Numbered from the stretch's first letter, positions 1 through 6,404 are shown. The stretch: 6,842 nt of DNA from Promethearchaeota archaeon (GCA_004524425.1 SDNN01000155.1:1-6842); one strand, 5' to 3'. A program made the numbers and translations. The notes: generated by a model not told the origin, from the letters alone.

Positions 1-1293
1 GGATTGAAAGTCTGTCTCATAGATCGTAAAGAAAGAAGCAAGATAGGGGACAAAATATGCGGAGATGCCGTTGGTTCAGAGATTTTCGATATGTTAAATA
101 TCAATCCTCCAAGAGATGAAGAATTGTCCTGTTTAATAAAAGGTGCTAAACTTTATACTCCAAATCTTAAAAAAAGCTTAACATTGATAGATCCAAAGCA
201 AGTAGGCTATGTAGTTAATAGATTGGAGTTCGGGCAAAGGCTATTAAATGAAGCTCTTGATACTGGAATAAATCAATTGTTGGATGGCACGACTGCTTTA
301 GATTTAATTTATAAAGACAATTCTGTTTCAGGAGTAAAAGTCAAGCTTAAGAACGGAGAGAAAATGGATCTATCAGCAAAAATAGTAATTGATGCCAGTG
401 GGTTCTATTCTCCTTTAAGAAAGCAAGCTAAAAATCCGCTTATCGAAAAAGAAATTTCAAAAGAAGATGCCATCTTATGTTTTAGAGAAATCGTGAGATT
501 TCAATCAAAAGATCAAGAAGTTAAAGATCCCGAGTTTATTTCAATTTTTCTCGATCAAGAAAAAGCTCCAGGAGGGTATATCTGGTACTTTCCTAAGAAT
601 AAGACATCCGTTAATATAGGATTAGGAGTTTACATGGATTATAAGGGAAAGGTTAAAGATTTTTATCAAAAACACGTGTTTAATAATTTTATTGAAACTG
701 ATAAATGTGAGATTTTATCCTCAGGAGGGGGCGTGGCACCTGTACGAAGACCTTTATGGTCTTGTGCTGATAATGGTCTACTTTTAGTTGGCGATGCAGC
801 TTGTCATGTGAATCCACTTCACGGCGGAGGTATTGATCCTTCGATGCGAGCAGGATTTTATGCTGCGAATACTGCTCTTGCAGCATTAGAAGATGACAAT
901 TTTTCTCTACATAAACTATGGGAATATAACCAGAAAATCATGACCAGTTTTGGTGCTGAATTTGCCTCTCTCGATTTATTAAGAATCGTCCTTCAGAAAC
1001 TTACAAATCAATCACTGAACTTTGGTTTAGAAAAAGAATTGCTTTCTGGTGAAGAAATCCTGCAAATAGCAGAAAAAGGTAATTTAAATTTATCATTGTT
1101 GAGTATTGCAACCAAAGCTATTAAAGGATTTTCTAATCCAAAACTCTTGTTAGATTTGAATTATTTAAGGATCAAAATGAATGAAATAAACAAGCATTAT
1201 AGAGACTTTCCAGGTGATATTGAAAATTTTGAGACTTGGAAGCTAAAAACTCTTCAAATTTATGAAAATGTTAAAAAAATGACATATGGTTAA
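1..1293 (+). CDS. Geranylgeranyl reductase family flavoprotein, 5' partial
   Basis: FAD-dependent reductase of the archaeal geranylgeranyl reductase (GGR/DGGGP reductase) family, which saturates the double bonds of the geranylgeranyl chains of membrane lipids. The frame is open to the left edge (codon 1 is GGA). A TTG at position 4 is not a credible start, because the N-terminal FAD-binding GxGxxG loop is missing and the visible part begins at the second Rossmann strand (VCLIDRKE); roughly 20-30 residues lie outside. Counting from the first visible codon, one sees the family KICGD motif with its conserved Cys at residue 20, DASGFYSPLR at 131-140 (counterpart of the DG..S.vR motif), the substrate-side GGYIWYFPK at 191-199, and the FAD-binding GDAACHVNPLHGGGI at 264-278, followed by a helical C-terminal region. 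The 430 visible residues plus the missing start fit the usual length. GGGP synthase follows 33 nt downstream, which supports a lipid role. Related GGRs can act on other polyprenyl substrates, so exact specificity is inferred. Confidence 0.93.
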   Translation, partial: GLKVCLIDRKERSKIGDKICGDAVGSEIFDMLNINPPRDEELSCLIKGAKLYTPNLKKSLTLIDPKQVGYVVNRLEFGQRLLNEALDTGINQLLDGTTALDLIYKDNSVSGVKVKLKNGEKMDLSAKIVIDASGFYSPLRKQAKNPLIEKEISKEDAILCFREIVRFQSKDQEVKDPEFISIFLDQEKAPGGYIWYFPKNKTSVNIGLGVYMDYKGKVKDFYQKHVFNNFIETDKCEILSSGGGVAPVRRPLWSCADNGLLLVGDAACHVNPLHGGGIDPSMRAGFYAANTALAALEDDNFSLHKLWEYNQKIMTSFGAEFASLDLLRIVLQKLTNQSLNFGLEKELLSGEEILQIAEKGNLNLSLLSIATKAIKGFSNPKLLLDLNYLRIKMNEINKHYRDFPGDIENFETWKLKTLQIYENVKKMTYG

Positions 1294-1326
1294 ATTTAAA
1301 TTAAATATTTAATGAGCAAAAGGTAA

Positions 1327-2151
1327 ATGGTTGATATTGTATTAAATAATGAGCTGAAAAGTGCAACCTATGAGTATATCATTGATAAACTCAATCAAGA
1401 GGGCGCTTTGCATTTCTCATTGATCGATCCAGATCCATTGAGACAAAGTCCTAGTAAAGCTGCGAAAATGGCAAAAACTGCTGAAGAGGCAGGAACAGAT
1501 GCGATTTTAGTCGGAGGAAGCACGGCATTTGATCAAGCTTATGTCGATAAAACTATTGAGCAAATTAAAAACAAGGTTAAGGTCCCAGTAATAATTTTTC
1601 CTGGAGGTATTAGCTGCGTGTCTTCAAAAGCCGATGCCATCTTATTCATGTCACTATTGAACTCAAGTGATCCTTATTTTATTATTGGTCAACAAGCACT
1701 CGCCTCATACATGATAAAAATGGCGAATCTAGAACATATTTCAATGGCTTATTTAATAATAGAACCCGGAGCTACGGCAGGATGGATTGGTAATGCAAAA
1801 TTACTCCCTAGAAGAAAACCTGAACTTACTGCTGCTTATTCATTAGCAGCCCAGATGTATGGATTCAAACTCATTTACCTCGAAGCAGGATCTGGGGGGG
1901 ACAGTATTCCTCCTGAAATTATTAATTTATGCTCAAAAGTATTGAATATCCCTATAATTGCAGGAGGAGGCGTCCAAGAAAAGGAAGATGCCATCGCTCT
2001 TGTAGAGGCAGGGGCTAACATAATTGTAATGGGTACATTTTTAGAAAAAAATCTCCATAACGATAAGGGGGCATCATTAAAAATAATTATTGATGCAATT
2101 AAGGATGCAGCCCATGATATAAAAGGTAAAAAGACTTTCCCTAAAGTCTAA
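1327..2151 (+). CDS. Geranylgeranylglyceryl phosphate synthase (GGGPS), group II type
   Basis: TIM-barrel prenyltransferase that forms the first ether bond of archaeal lipids by joining sn-glycerol 1-phosphate to geranylgeranyl diphosphate, Mg-dependent. The 274-residue product is complete and slightly longer than the usual 230-260. Visible motifs are HFSLIDPD at 29-36 (the family's H.tLIDPD), ILVGGS at 60-65, IIFPGG at 89-94, SLLNSSDPYFIIGQQA at 109-124, YLIIEPGATAGWIG at 142-155, YLEAGSGG at 184-191, AGGGV at 212-216 and IVMGTFLE at 233-240. The last four bind the phosphate and the polyprenyl chain. The long EPG.TaGW...PR.KPE segment is characteristic of group II enzymes. The ATG is preceded directly by an in-frame TAA, so no upstream start is possible. 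AAAGGT lies only 2-3 nt before the ATG, a poorly spaced ribosome-binding site. It is probably co-transcribed with the reductase. A bacterial PcrB-type heptaprenylglyceryl phosphate synthase is less likely given the motifs and neighbour. Confidence 0.95.
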   Translation: MVDIVLNNELKSATYEYIIDKLNQEGALHFSLIDPDPLRQSPSKAAKMAKTAEEAGTDAILVGGSTAFDQAYVDKTIEQIKNKVKVPVIIFPGGISCVSSKADAILFMSLLNSSDPYFIIGQQALASYMIKMANLEHISMAYLIIEPGATAGWIGNAKLLPRRKPELTAAYSLAAQMYGFKLIYLEAGSGGDSIPPEIINLCSKVLNIPIIAGGGVQEKEDAIALVEAGANIIVMGTFLEKNLHNDKGASLKIIIDAIKDAAHDIKGKKTFPKV

Positions 2152-2175
2152 ATCAATGCCATGGATTAAAAATAA

Positions 2176-3303
2176 TTAATCTATACAATAGTTAATTTGT
2201 ACGTAATTCTCCAATCCCTCTAAAATACTTCTAGTTCCCTTAGTAGTGTAAACTTCCATTAATTCATCGTAGGTGACTGCCGCTCCTTTTCTTGAAGACA
2301 AGTATCCCATCAAAACAGTAGCAATTGCTTCTCTCGCTTGTTCTGGTGAGAATTCTGGCTCTTTATCCTCTAAAATACATCGAGCAAAATGCTCATCTTC
2401 AATCCTGGATGAAATATCATAGTATTTTGGAAATGGACCATGTTCAATCTCTGGTTCATGCCATTTATTCATATTATCACCCATTTCTTCACAACTAGAA
2501 AAGATCTTAATAGGGTTCTCCCATGAATGATCTTCTAATATTGTTCCTTTAGTTCCGTATATTTCCATGGAATTCGTAGGTTTTGTCATTACAGTAAAAC
2601 TAACGACCACGTTCGCAATGACACCTCCATTGAATTTTAAAAACATCATTGCATTATCTTCAGCTTTTTCTTGTAATACTGTACATTGTTTAGTGATCCA
2701 ACTATAAGCAGATTTGACCTCATCATTAAGAATCCAATTTAAAGTTGCAAACTTATGTGCTCCCATATCCATTAACGAACCACCTCCTGCTTTTATCGGG
2801 TCACCTTTCCAAAATCCTTCCTTCATCAATCCAGGTATTTCATTTACCCCCTCATATGAACGTATTAAAAATACGTTTCCAATTAATCCTTTTTTAACGG
2901 CATTCCTTATATATTCATGAGCAGGCAAGAATCTGTGGTTTTCAGCAATCATGAATTTAACTCCGGCTTTTTTGGTCGCATTTATCATTTGATCACATCC
3001 TTCCAATGTGGTTGCCATTGGTTTTTCGCAAAGCACGTGCTTTCCAGCTTCAGCAGCACGAACGACCATTTCTTCATGTAGAAAATGGGGGACCATGATT
3101 AAAACCGCATCAATATCGCTTTCTAAAAATTTTTGTAAATCCGTGAAATATTCCATCTTATATTTTTTAGCAGTTCTTCTAGCATTCTTTTCACTGATAT
3201 CATAACAGGAGTTGAATTTTATTACTTGACTATTTCTTGTTCCAGCACTATGGAATGCCCAAGCCCCGCCGCATCCGATTATTCCAAATTTCACAAATTC
3301 CAT
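2176..3303 (-). CDS. Gfo/Idh/MocA-family NAD(P)-dependent oxidoreductase
   Basis: Cytoplasmic dehydrogenase of the glucose-fructose oxidoreductase / inositol dehydrogenase family, 375 residues, of usual length (330-400). The N-terminal Rossmann domain begins with FGIIGCGGAWAFHSAG at 6-21. The acidic residue at the end of strand 2 (Asp35, in CYD) favours NAD. The family's catalytic signatures are present: CEKP at 92-95 with Lys94, NHRFLP at 122-127, and GGGSLMDMGAH at 173-183, giving the usual Lys94-Asp179-His183 set. The C-terminal domain carries MEIYGTKGTI. I chose the ATG at 3303 over an in-frame TTG at 3354. The extension would add 17 low-complexity hydrophobic residues before the Rossmann strand and would place a TATA-like box inside the gene; that box sits about 27 nt upstream of 3303, as expected for a leaderless transcript. 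It converges on the GGGPS gene with a 24-nt gap, and a T5 stretch follows its stop codon on its own strand. The substrate (sugar, polyol or derivative) cannot be told. Confidence 0.9.
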   Translation of the reverse strand: MEFVKFGIIGCGGAWAFHSAGTRNSQVIKFNSCYDISEKNARRTAKKYKMEYFTDLQKFLESDIDAVLIMVPHFLHEEMVVRAAEAGKHVLCEKPMATTLEGCDQMINATKKAGVKFMIAENHRFLPAHEYIRNAVKKGLIGNVFLIRSYEGVNEIPGLMKEGFWKGDPIKAGGGSLMDMGAHKFATLNWILNDEVKSAYSWITKQCTVLQEKAEDNAMMFLKFNGGVIANVVVSFTVMTKPTNSMEIYGTKGTILEDHSWENPIKIFSSCEEMGDNMNKWHEPEIEHGPFPKYYDISSRIEDEHFARCILEDKEPEFSPEQAREAIATVLMGYLSSRKGAAVTYDELMEVYTTKGTRSILEGLENYVQINYCID

Positions 3304-3320
3304 AATAATGAAATTGAAAT

Positions 3321-3340
3321 AAATAATAAATAAATTTCCA
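3321..3340 (-). promoter_or_regulatory. Candidate BRE/TATA promoter of the Gfo/Idh/MocA gene
   Basis: Read on the minus strand, a purine-rich TGGAAA is followed by TTTATTTATTATTT, centred about 27 nt before the ATG at 3303. No Shine-Dalgarno sequence lies between the box and the ATG. This spacing is what a leaderless archaeal promoter would show. The whole region is AT-rich, so chance resemblance is possible. Confidence 0.4.
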
Positions 3341-3416
3341 AGCAAAATCGTCAAACGTTTATGACTCTATATTGAAAAATTAATTAAATAAAACCTCTTT
3401 CACAAAATTAAATACT

Positions 3417-3430
3417 AAATTAATAAATAA
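3417..3430 (+). promoter_or_regulatory. Candidate TATA box of the M24 hydrolase gene
   Basis: AAATTAATAAATAA is centred about 26 nt before the ATG at 3449, and no Shine-Dalgarno sequence precedes that ATG. It lies in the 145-bp region between two divergent genes, so a promoter is required here or nearby. The match itself is weak evidence because the surrounding sequence is almost entirely A and T. Confidence 0.38.
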
Positions 3431-3445
3431 TAATCAAAATGATTA
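3431..3445 (+). promoter_or_regulatory. Perfect inverted repeat, candidate operator
   Basis: TAATCA-AAA-TGATTA has 6-bp perfectly matching arms around a 3-bp spacer and ends 3 nt before the ATG at 3449. It sits between the TATA-like box and the expected transcription start, where a bound repressor would block transcription in an archaeon. Short palindromes occur by chance in AT-rich DNA, so its role as an operator is inferred from position only. Confidence 0.35.
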
Positions 3446-3448
3446 CTT

Positions 3449-4582
3449 ATGGCAGACCCAATTGGTTATAATAAAAAAAAAGCTAACGAAATTTTAAATA
3501 AATATGATATTGATTTATTAATAGCTTCTACTCCCGTGAATGTTTTTTATCTGACAGGATTGCCCGTATTACATGTTGCACCGAATCCTATATTATACGT
3601 TTTACAGAACCAGTATCCATTTTTAGGATTAGTTCGGAGAGATGGCGAGGAGAGTGCGCTGGTATGGTCATTGTACGACAGTGTAGAAGAATTTTCATGG
3701 ATTGATCCAAGTGAAGTTTATCGAGTTGGCTCACTTAATGCTGCTAAAAAAATGCTAACAAAGAAAATAAATGAATGGGATCTTTCCAACAAAAGGATTG
3801 GAATTGAATCTTTCATGCCTTTTTATCAATACGCTATCCTGCAAAAAGAATTTCCTAATGCAGAAATTCTAAATGGAGATGGCGCTTTTATTGACATGCG
3901 ACTCGTAAAAACTGAGGAAGAAGTGCAGCGTATTAAAAAGTCCACGGAGATTGCTGATAAAGCAATTCAAGCTTGTATTGATGCTACAGAATTGAACGTT
4001 CTTGATACGGAATTACTGCAAATTGCTCGCCGTACGATTGTAGATGAAGGAGCAGAAGGATGGGACCATCTCACGCAAAATATTGGACCATCTGATCCTG
4101 AAGCTCCTGGTACGGGGATCCCAGTCACACCTAATGATATTGTGAGATTTGACTTCGGTGCAGTATGGAAAGGATATGTCTCTGACATAAGTAGGGGTGT
4201 GGTAGTAGGGGAGATACCTAAAAAAGCTAAAGATGCAATGGATGTTATGATCCAATTACAAGAATTCTGCGTTGATAATATTGAAGTAGGTAAGAGCTCT
4301 GCTGAATTATATGAGGAAGCACAAGCACATTTAAAAACCTTAACTAAAAGAGGGTTCTATCTAATAACAGGACATAGTATTGGATTAGAATGTGAAGAAG
4401 CACATCTCTTCAGCGCCATAGAATCATATGATGTGCCTTTTGAAGAGAATATGGTTCTGGATATAGAAGTGTGGTTAAGTGTGAGGGGGCAAGGATTAGT
4501 AGGTATTGAAGACTGCTACCGTGTAAAATCAAAAGGATGCGAGCGCTTGTCAACCCTGGACAAGGAAATAGTAGTAAAATAG
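3449..4582 (+). CDS. M24-family metallohydrolase (Xaa-Pro peptidase/creatinase fold), altered active site
   Basis: Cytoplasmic dinuclear-metal hydrolase of the pita-bread (M24) fold, 377 residues. An N-terminal creatinase-like domain (about 1-155, with IDLLIASTPVNVFYLTG at 21-37) precedes the catalytic domain. All five metal ligands expected for the family are in order: Asp235 and Asp246 in FDFGAVWKGYVSDISR, His309 in TGHSIGL, Glu340 in LDIEVW, and Glu354 in GIEDCY. The Asp spacing (11) and Glu spacing (14) match archaeal prolidases. Two signatures are changed. The histidine seven residues after the metal-binding His (the HE of GHgiGl..HE, involved in substrate binding/catalysis) is Glu316, giving EE, and the EPG after the first glutamate ligand is EVW. 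The hydrolase is therefore probably metal-bound, but not a standard proline dipeptidase; M24 also includes creatinase, ectoine hydrolase and DMSP lyase DddP. The start follows a TATA-like box by about 26 nt. It diverges from the Gfo/Idh/MocA gene and has no close downstream partner. Confidence 0.88.
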   Translation: MADPIGYNKKKANEILNKYDIDLLIASTPVNVFYLTGLPVLHVAPNPILYVLQNQYPFLGLVRRDGEESALVWSLYDSVEEFSWIDPSEVYRVGSLNAAKKMLTKKINEWDLSNKRIGIESFMPFYQYAILQKEFPNAEILNGDGAFIDMRLVKTEEEVQRIKKSTEIADKAIQACIDATELNVLDTELLQIARRTIVDEGAEGWDHLTQNIGPSDPEAPGTGIPVTPNDIVRFDFGAVWKGYVSDISRGVVVGEIPKKAKDAMDVMIQLQEFCVDNIEVGKSSAELYEEAQAHLKTLTKRGFYLITGHSIGLECEEAHLFSAIESYDVPFEENMVLDIEVWLSVRGQGLVGIEDCYRVKSKGCERLSTLDKEIVVK

Positions 4583-4600
4583 TACCTATTATTAATCAAA

Positions 4601-4646
4601 TTTTAATTTTTAATAAAAATACTTTCTTTATTCTCATTTTTGTTTT
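4601..4646 (+). terminator. T-rich termination region after the M24 gene
   Basis: Beginning about 20 nt after the stop codon there are several T runs, among them TTTTAATTTTT and later ATTTTTGTTTT. Archaeal RNA polymerase terminates at such clustered T-tracts without a hairpin, and no stem-loop is seen. The rest of the 4583-4787 spacer holds nothing else recognisable except the promoter of the next gene. Confidence 0.4.
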
Positions 4647-4756
4647 AAGAGATTGAAAAGGTCCCAGAAATTACTTCAGAAGAAAAAAATAATTTTATTC
4701 AAATTACAATATAGATTTAAATTCAAAACTTATTTTTGTGACATAATCTAAATGAA

Positions 4757-4767
4757 TTTTAATTATA
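4757..4767 (+). promoter_or_regulatory. Candidate TATA box of the first SDR gene
   Basis: TTTTAATTATA is centred about 26 nt before the ATG at 4788, preceded by the purine-rich AATGAA. No Shine-Dalgarno sequence lies before the ATG, which fits a leaderless transcript. As at the other promoters here, AT-richness limits certainty. Confidence 0.4.
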
Positions 4768-4787
4768 ACTAACAAGAAAATAGTATA

Positions 4788-5564
4788 ATGAGAGTTAAAG
4801 ATAAAGTAGTGGTTTTGACAGGGGCAGCTTCAGGTATAGGACGGGCAATTGCAATTTTATTTGCCAAGGAAGGAGCAATTCAAGTTCTCTCCGATTTAGA
4901 TGAAGAAGGATTAAGAGAAACATATAATCTTATCAAAGAAGGACAAGAAAGAACAACAATAATGAAGCTTGATGTAAGAAATCCCCAAGACGTAAAAAAT
5001 ATGATTGATTCAGCAATTGAAAAACATGGAAGAATTGACGTCCTCATAGCAAATGCGGGCGTAGTTCGGGTGGGCCCAGTAGAGGACTTTCCTGATAAAG
5101 ATTATGACTTGTTAATAGATGTAAATCTCAAAGGCACTCATTACACTTGTAAATATGCCGTACCTTATTTTAAGAAACAAAAATCGGGATCAATAATAAC
5201 CTTAGCTTCTGTCGCTTCGCATATAGGTCAAGTTGCTCATGCTAATTATTGCTCAACTAAAGCGGGGATTTTGGGATACACTAGAGCCTTAGCTTTAGAC
5301 TTAGCACCATACAACGTGCGTGTGAATTCTGTATCTCCAGGCGCAACAGACACTCCAATGTTACAAAGCGATGTGGCAAAACAAGCAAAAGATAGAGGCG
5401 TCTCGTATAATGAAGTTAGAAAAGAGTTCGAAGAAGAAGGTGTACTGGGAAGATGGGCTGAACCTGAGGAGATTGCTACGGGAGTCCTATTCTTGGCAAC
5501 TGACGAATCTTCCTACATGACTGGAGCTGATCTGCGCTTGGATGGTGGATGGACAACCAGATAA
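4788..5564 (+). CDS. Short-chain dehydrogenase/reductase (classical SDR), NAD-type
   Basis: Cytoplasmic NAD(P)-dependent oxidoreductase of the classical SDR family, 258 residues, typical length. The cofactor loop TGAASGIG is at 11-18. Asp36 at the end of strand 2 (LSDLDEE) and Asp62 (LDV) point to NAD(H) rather than NADP(H). NAG is at 89-91. The catalytic tetrad is Asn113, Ser141, Tyr154 and Lys158 (YCSTK). The C-terminus has PGATDTPM, an insert containing RGVSYNEVRKEF, GRWAEPEEIA, and MTGADLRLDGGWTTR. The insert and PEEIA region resemble the SDR encoded on the opposite strand just downstream, so the two probably belong to related subfamilies. It stands alone behind its own promoter and ends in an A7T7 tract shared with its convergent neighbour. 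Annotation pipelines often call such proteins 3-oxoacyl-ACP reductase or glucose dehydrogenase; nothing here supports either, and the substrate is unknown. Confidence 0.93.
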   Translation: MRVKDKVVVLTGAASGIGRAIAILFAKEGAIQVLSDLDEEGLRETYNLIKEGQERTTIMKLDVRNPQDVKNMIDSAIEKHGRIDVLIANAGVVRVGPVEDFPDKDYDLLIDVNLKGTHYTCKYAVPYFKKQKSGSIITLASVASHIGQVAHANYCSTKAGILGYTRALALDLAPYNVRVNSVSPGATDTPMLQSDVAKQAKDRGVSYNEVRKEFEEEGVLGRWAEPEEIATGVLFLATDESSYMTGADLRLDGGWTTR

Positions 5565-5576
5565 AAAAATTTTTTT
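5563..5576. terminator. Symmetrical A7T7 tract, bidirectional terminator
   Basis: Seven A residues, the first two of which belong to the TAA stop codon of the plus-strand SDR, run directly into seven T residues. Each strand therefore presents a T7 tract downstream of one of the two convergent SDR genes, whose stops lie only 43 nt apart. On the plus strand the following stretch (5584-5608) is also very T-rich. T-tract termination is established in archaea; use in both directions is inferred. Confidence 0.55.
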
Positions 5577-5607
5577 ATATGAAACTATTTCTATTTCTTT
5601 TCTTATT

Positions 5608-6357
5608 TTACATGGTCATTCCACCGTCAACGAGAAGGCTAACACCAGTACAAAATTCGTTTAATGTTAAAAATAGAACACCCTGTGCAATCTCCTCTGG
5701 TTTTCCTAACCTTCCCATTCGCTGGCGAGAAATATATTGAGCTTTCACCTCTTCATAATTGCCTCCTCTATTTCTAATTCTCCTCTCCAAGGAAGGTGAC
5801 TCGGTGGTTCCAGGACATATAGCATTAACTCTGATTTTATCTTCTAAATAATCCATGGCCATCGCTCTAGTCATTGCCAGAACAGCCCCTTTTGAGGCGG
5901 TATAAGCTGCTCTGTCTTTAACTCCCTTGAATGCGACAGATGATGAATTATTTATAATTACTCCTTGAGTTTTCTTCAAGTAAGGAATGGCGTATTTCGA
6001 GACAAGATAAATGCCTTTTACGTTCACACTCATTGTTCTGTCCCAATCTTTCGTAGATATGGTGTCGATGGCTCCCCCCAAAACAATCCCAGCATTATTA
6101 AAAAGGATATCAAGTTTATCATAAGCTTGGATTGTCTCTTCCACAATTTTTTTAGCATCTTCCTCAAGGGATACGTCCCCCTGAATAAAGATGGCATCGC
6201 CCCCATGATTCCTTATTTCCTGCACGATTTTTTTAGCAGATTCTGAAAGGGAATTGCAACATACTTTTGCTCCCTCCTTGGCAAATAACATGGCAGTTGC
6301 TTCCCCAATACCAGCTCCTGCGCCAGTTATTATGGCTACTTTATTTTGTAATCTCAT
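5608..6357 (-). CDS. SDR oxidoreductase, DHRS6/BDH2-like, NADP-type signature
   Basis: Classical SDR enzyme of 249 residues, cytoplasmic. The cofactor loop TGAGAGIG is at 11-18, NNAG at 87-90, and the catalytic tetrad is Asn112, Ser139, Tyr152 and Lys156 (YTASK). Strand 2 ends in CCNSLSES: there is no aspartate, and Asn35-Ser36 suggests NADP(H). From recalled sequence, the C-terminal half strongly resembles human DHRS6/BDH2 (type 2 3-hydroxybutyrate dehydrogenase, also described as 4-oxo-L-proline reductase): CPGTTESPSLERRIRNRG followed by RQRMGRLGKPEEIA, and the NR..Y arrangement appears here as DRAAY (Arg149). Retained arginines would suit a carboxylated substrate. The loop before the final TG..L.VDGG is about two residues shorter than in the neighbouring SDR. 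The gene lies 47 nt downstream of the GPH symporter gene on the same strand and may be co-transcribed with it or use its own TATA-like box. The SDR call is firm; the substrate is inference. Confidence 0.92.
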   Translation of the reverse strand: MRLQNKVAIITGAGAGIGEATAMLFAKEGAKVCCNSLSESAKKIVQEIRNHGGDAIFIQGDVSLEEDAKKIVEETIQAYDKLDILFNNAGIVLGGAIDTISTKDWDRTMSVNVKGIYLVSKYAIPYLKKTQGVIINNSSSVAFKGVKDRAAYTASKGAVLAMTRAMAMDYLEDKIRVNAICPGTTESPSLERRIRNRGGNYEEVKAQYISRQRMGRLGKPEEIAQGVLFLTLNEFCTGVSLLVDGGMTM

Positions 6358-6383
6358 GATGCTCTCAATTTGAAATAAAATTA

Positions 6384-6395
6384 GTTATATTTTAT
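6384..6395 (-). promoter_or_regulatory. Candidate TATA box of the second SDR gene
   Basis: On the minus strand ATAAAATATAAC is centred about 32 nt before the ATG at 6357, in the 47-nt gap after the symporter stop codon. It would give a transcript with a leader of only a few nucleotides. It could coexist with read-through from the symporter gene. Confidence 0.35.
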
Positions 6396-6404
6396 TTAGA
6401 GTAA

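Noticed and set aside
689..886. 65-codon minus-strand open frame
   Set aside because: It is antisense to the conserved FAD-binding region of the geranylgeranyl reductase.
3304..3354. N-terminal extension of the Gfo/Idh/MocA protein from a TTG at 3354
   Set aside because: It adds 17 residues that are merely the translation of AT-rich promoter-like DNA ahead of the Rossmann strand, and it would bury the TATA-like box inside the gene.
4013..4255. 80-codon minus-strand open frame
   Set aside because: It is antisense to the catalytic domain of the M24 gene and has no promoter or family features.
4649..4714. Short open stretch of about 21 codons (EIEKVPEITSEEKN...) in the spacer before the first SDR gene
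   Set aside because: A stop codon lies directly upstream, and there is no start codon, ribosome-binding site or recognisable family; it could be a gene remnant but cannot be supported.
4697..4727. Repeated ATTCAAA in the 4583-4787 spacer
   Set aside because: Two copies of a 7-mer in very AT-rich sequence are within chance expectation, and there is no regular array.
5549..5740. 63-codon plus-strand open frame spanning the gap between the two SDR genes
   Set aside because: It begins inside the first SDR in another frame, runs through the T-rich terminator and then lies antisense to the second SDR; the hydrophobic start is an effect of the T-rich DNA.
5965..6246. 93-codon plus-strand open frame
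   Set aside because: It lies wholly antisense to the second SDR, whose motifs are complete, and its translation has no recognisable domain.
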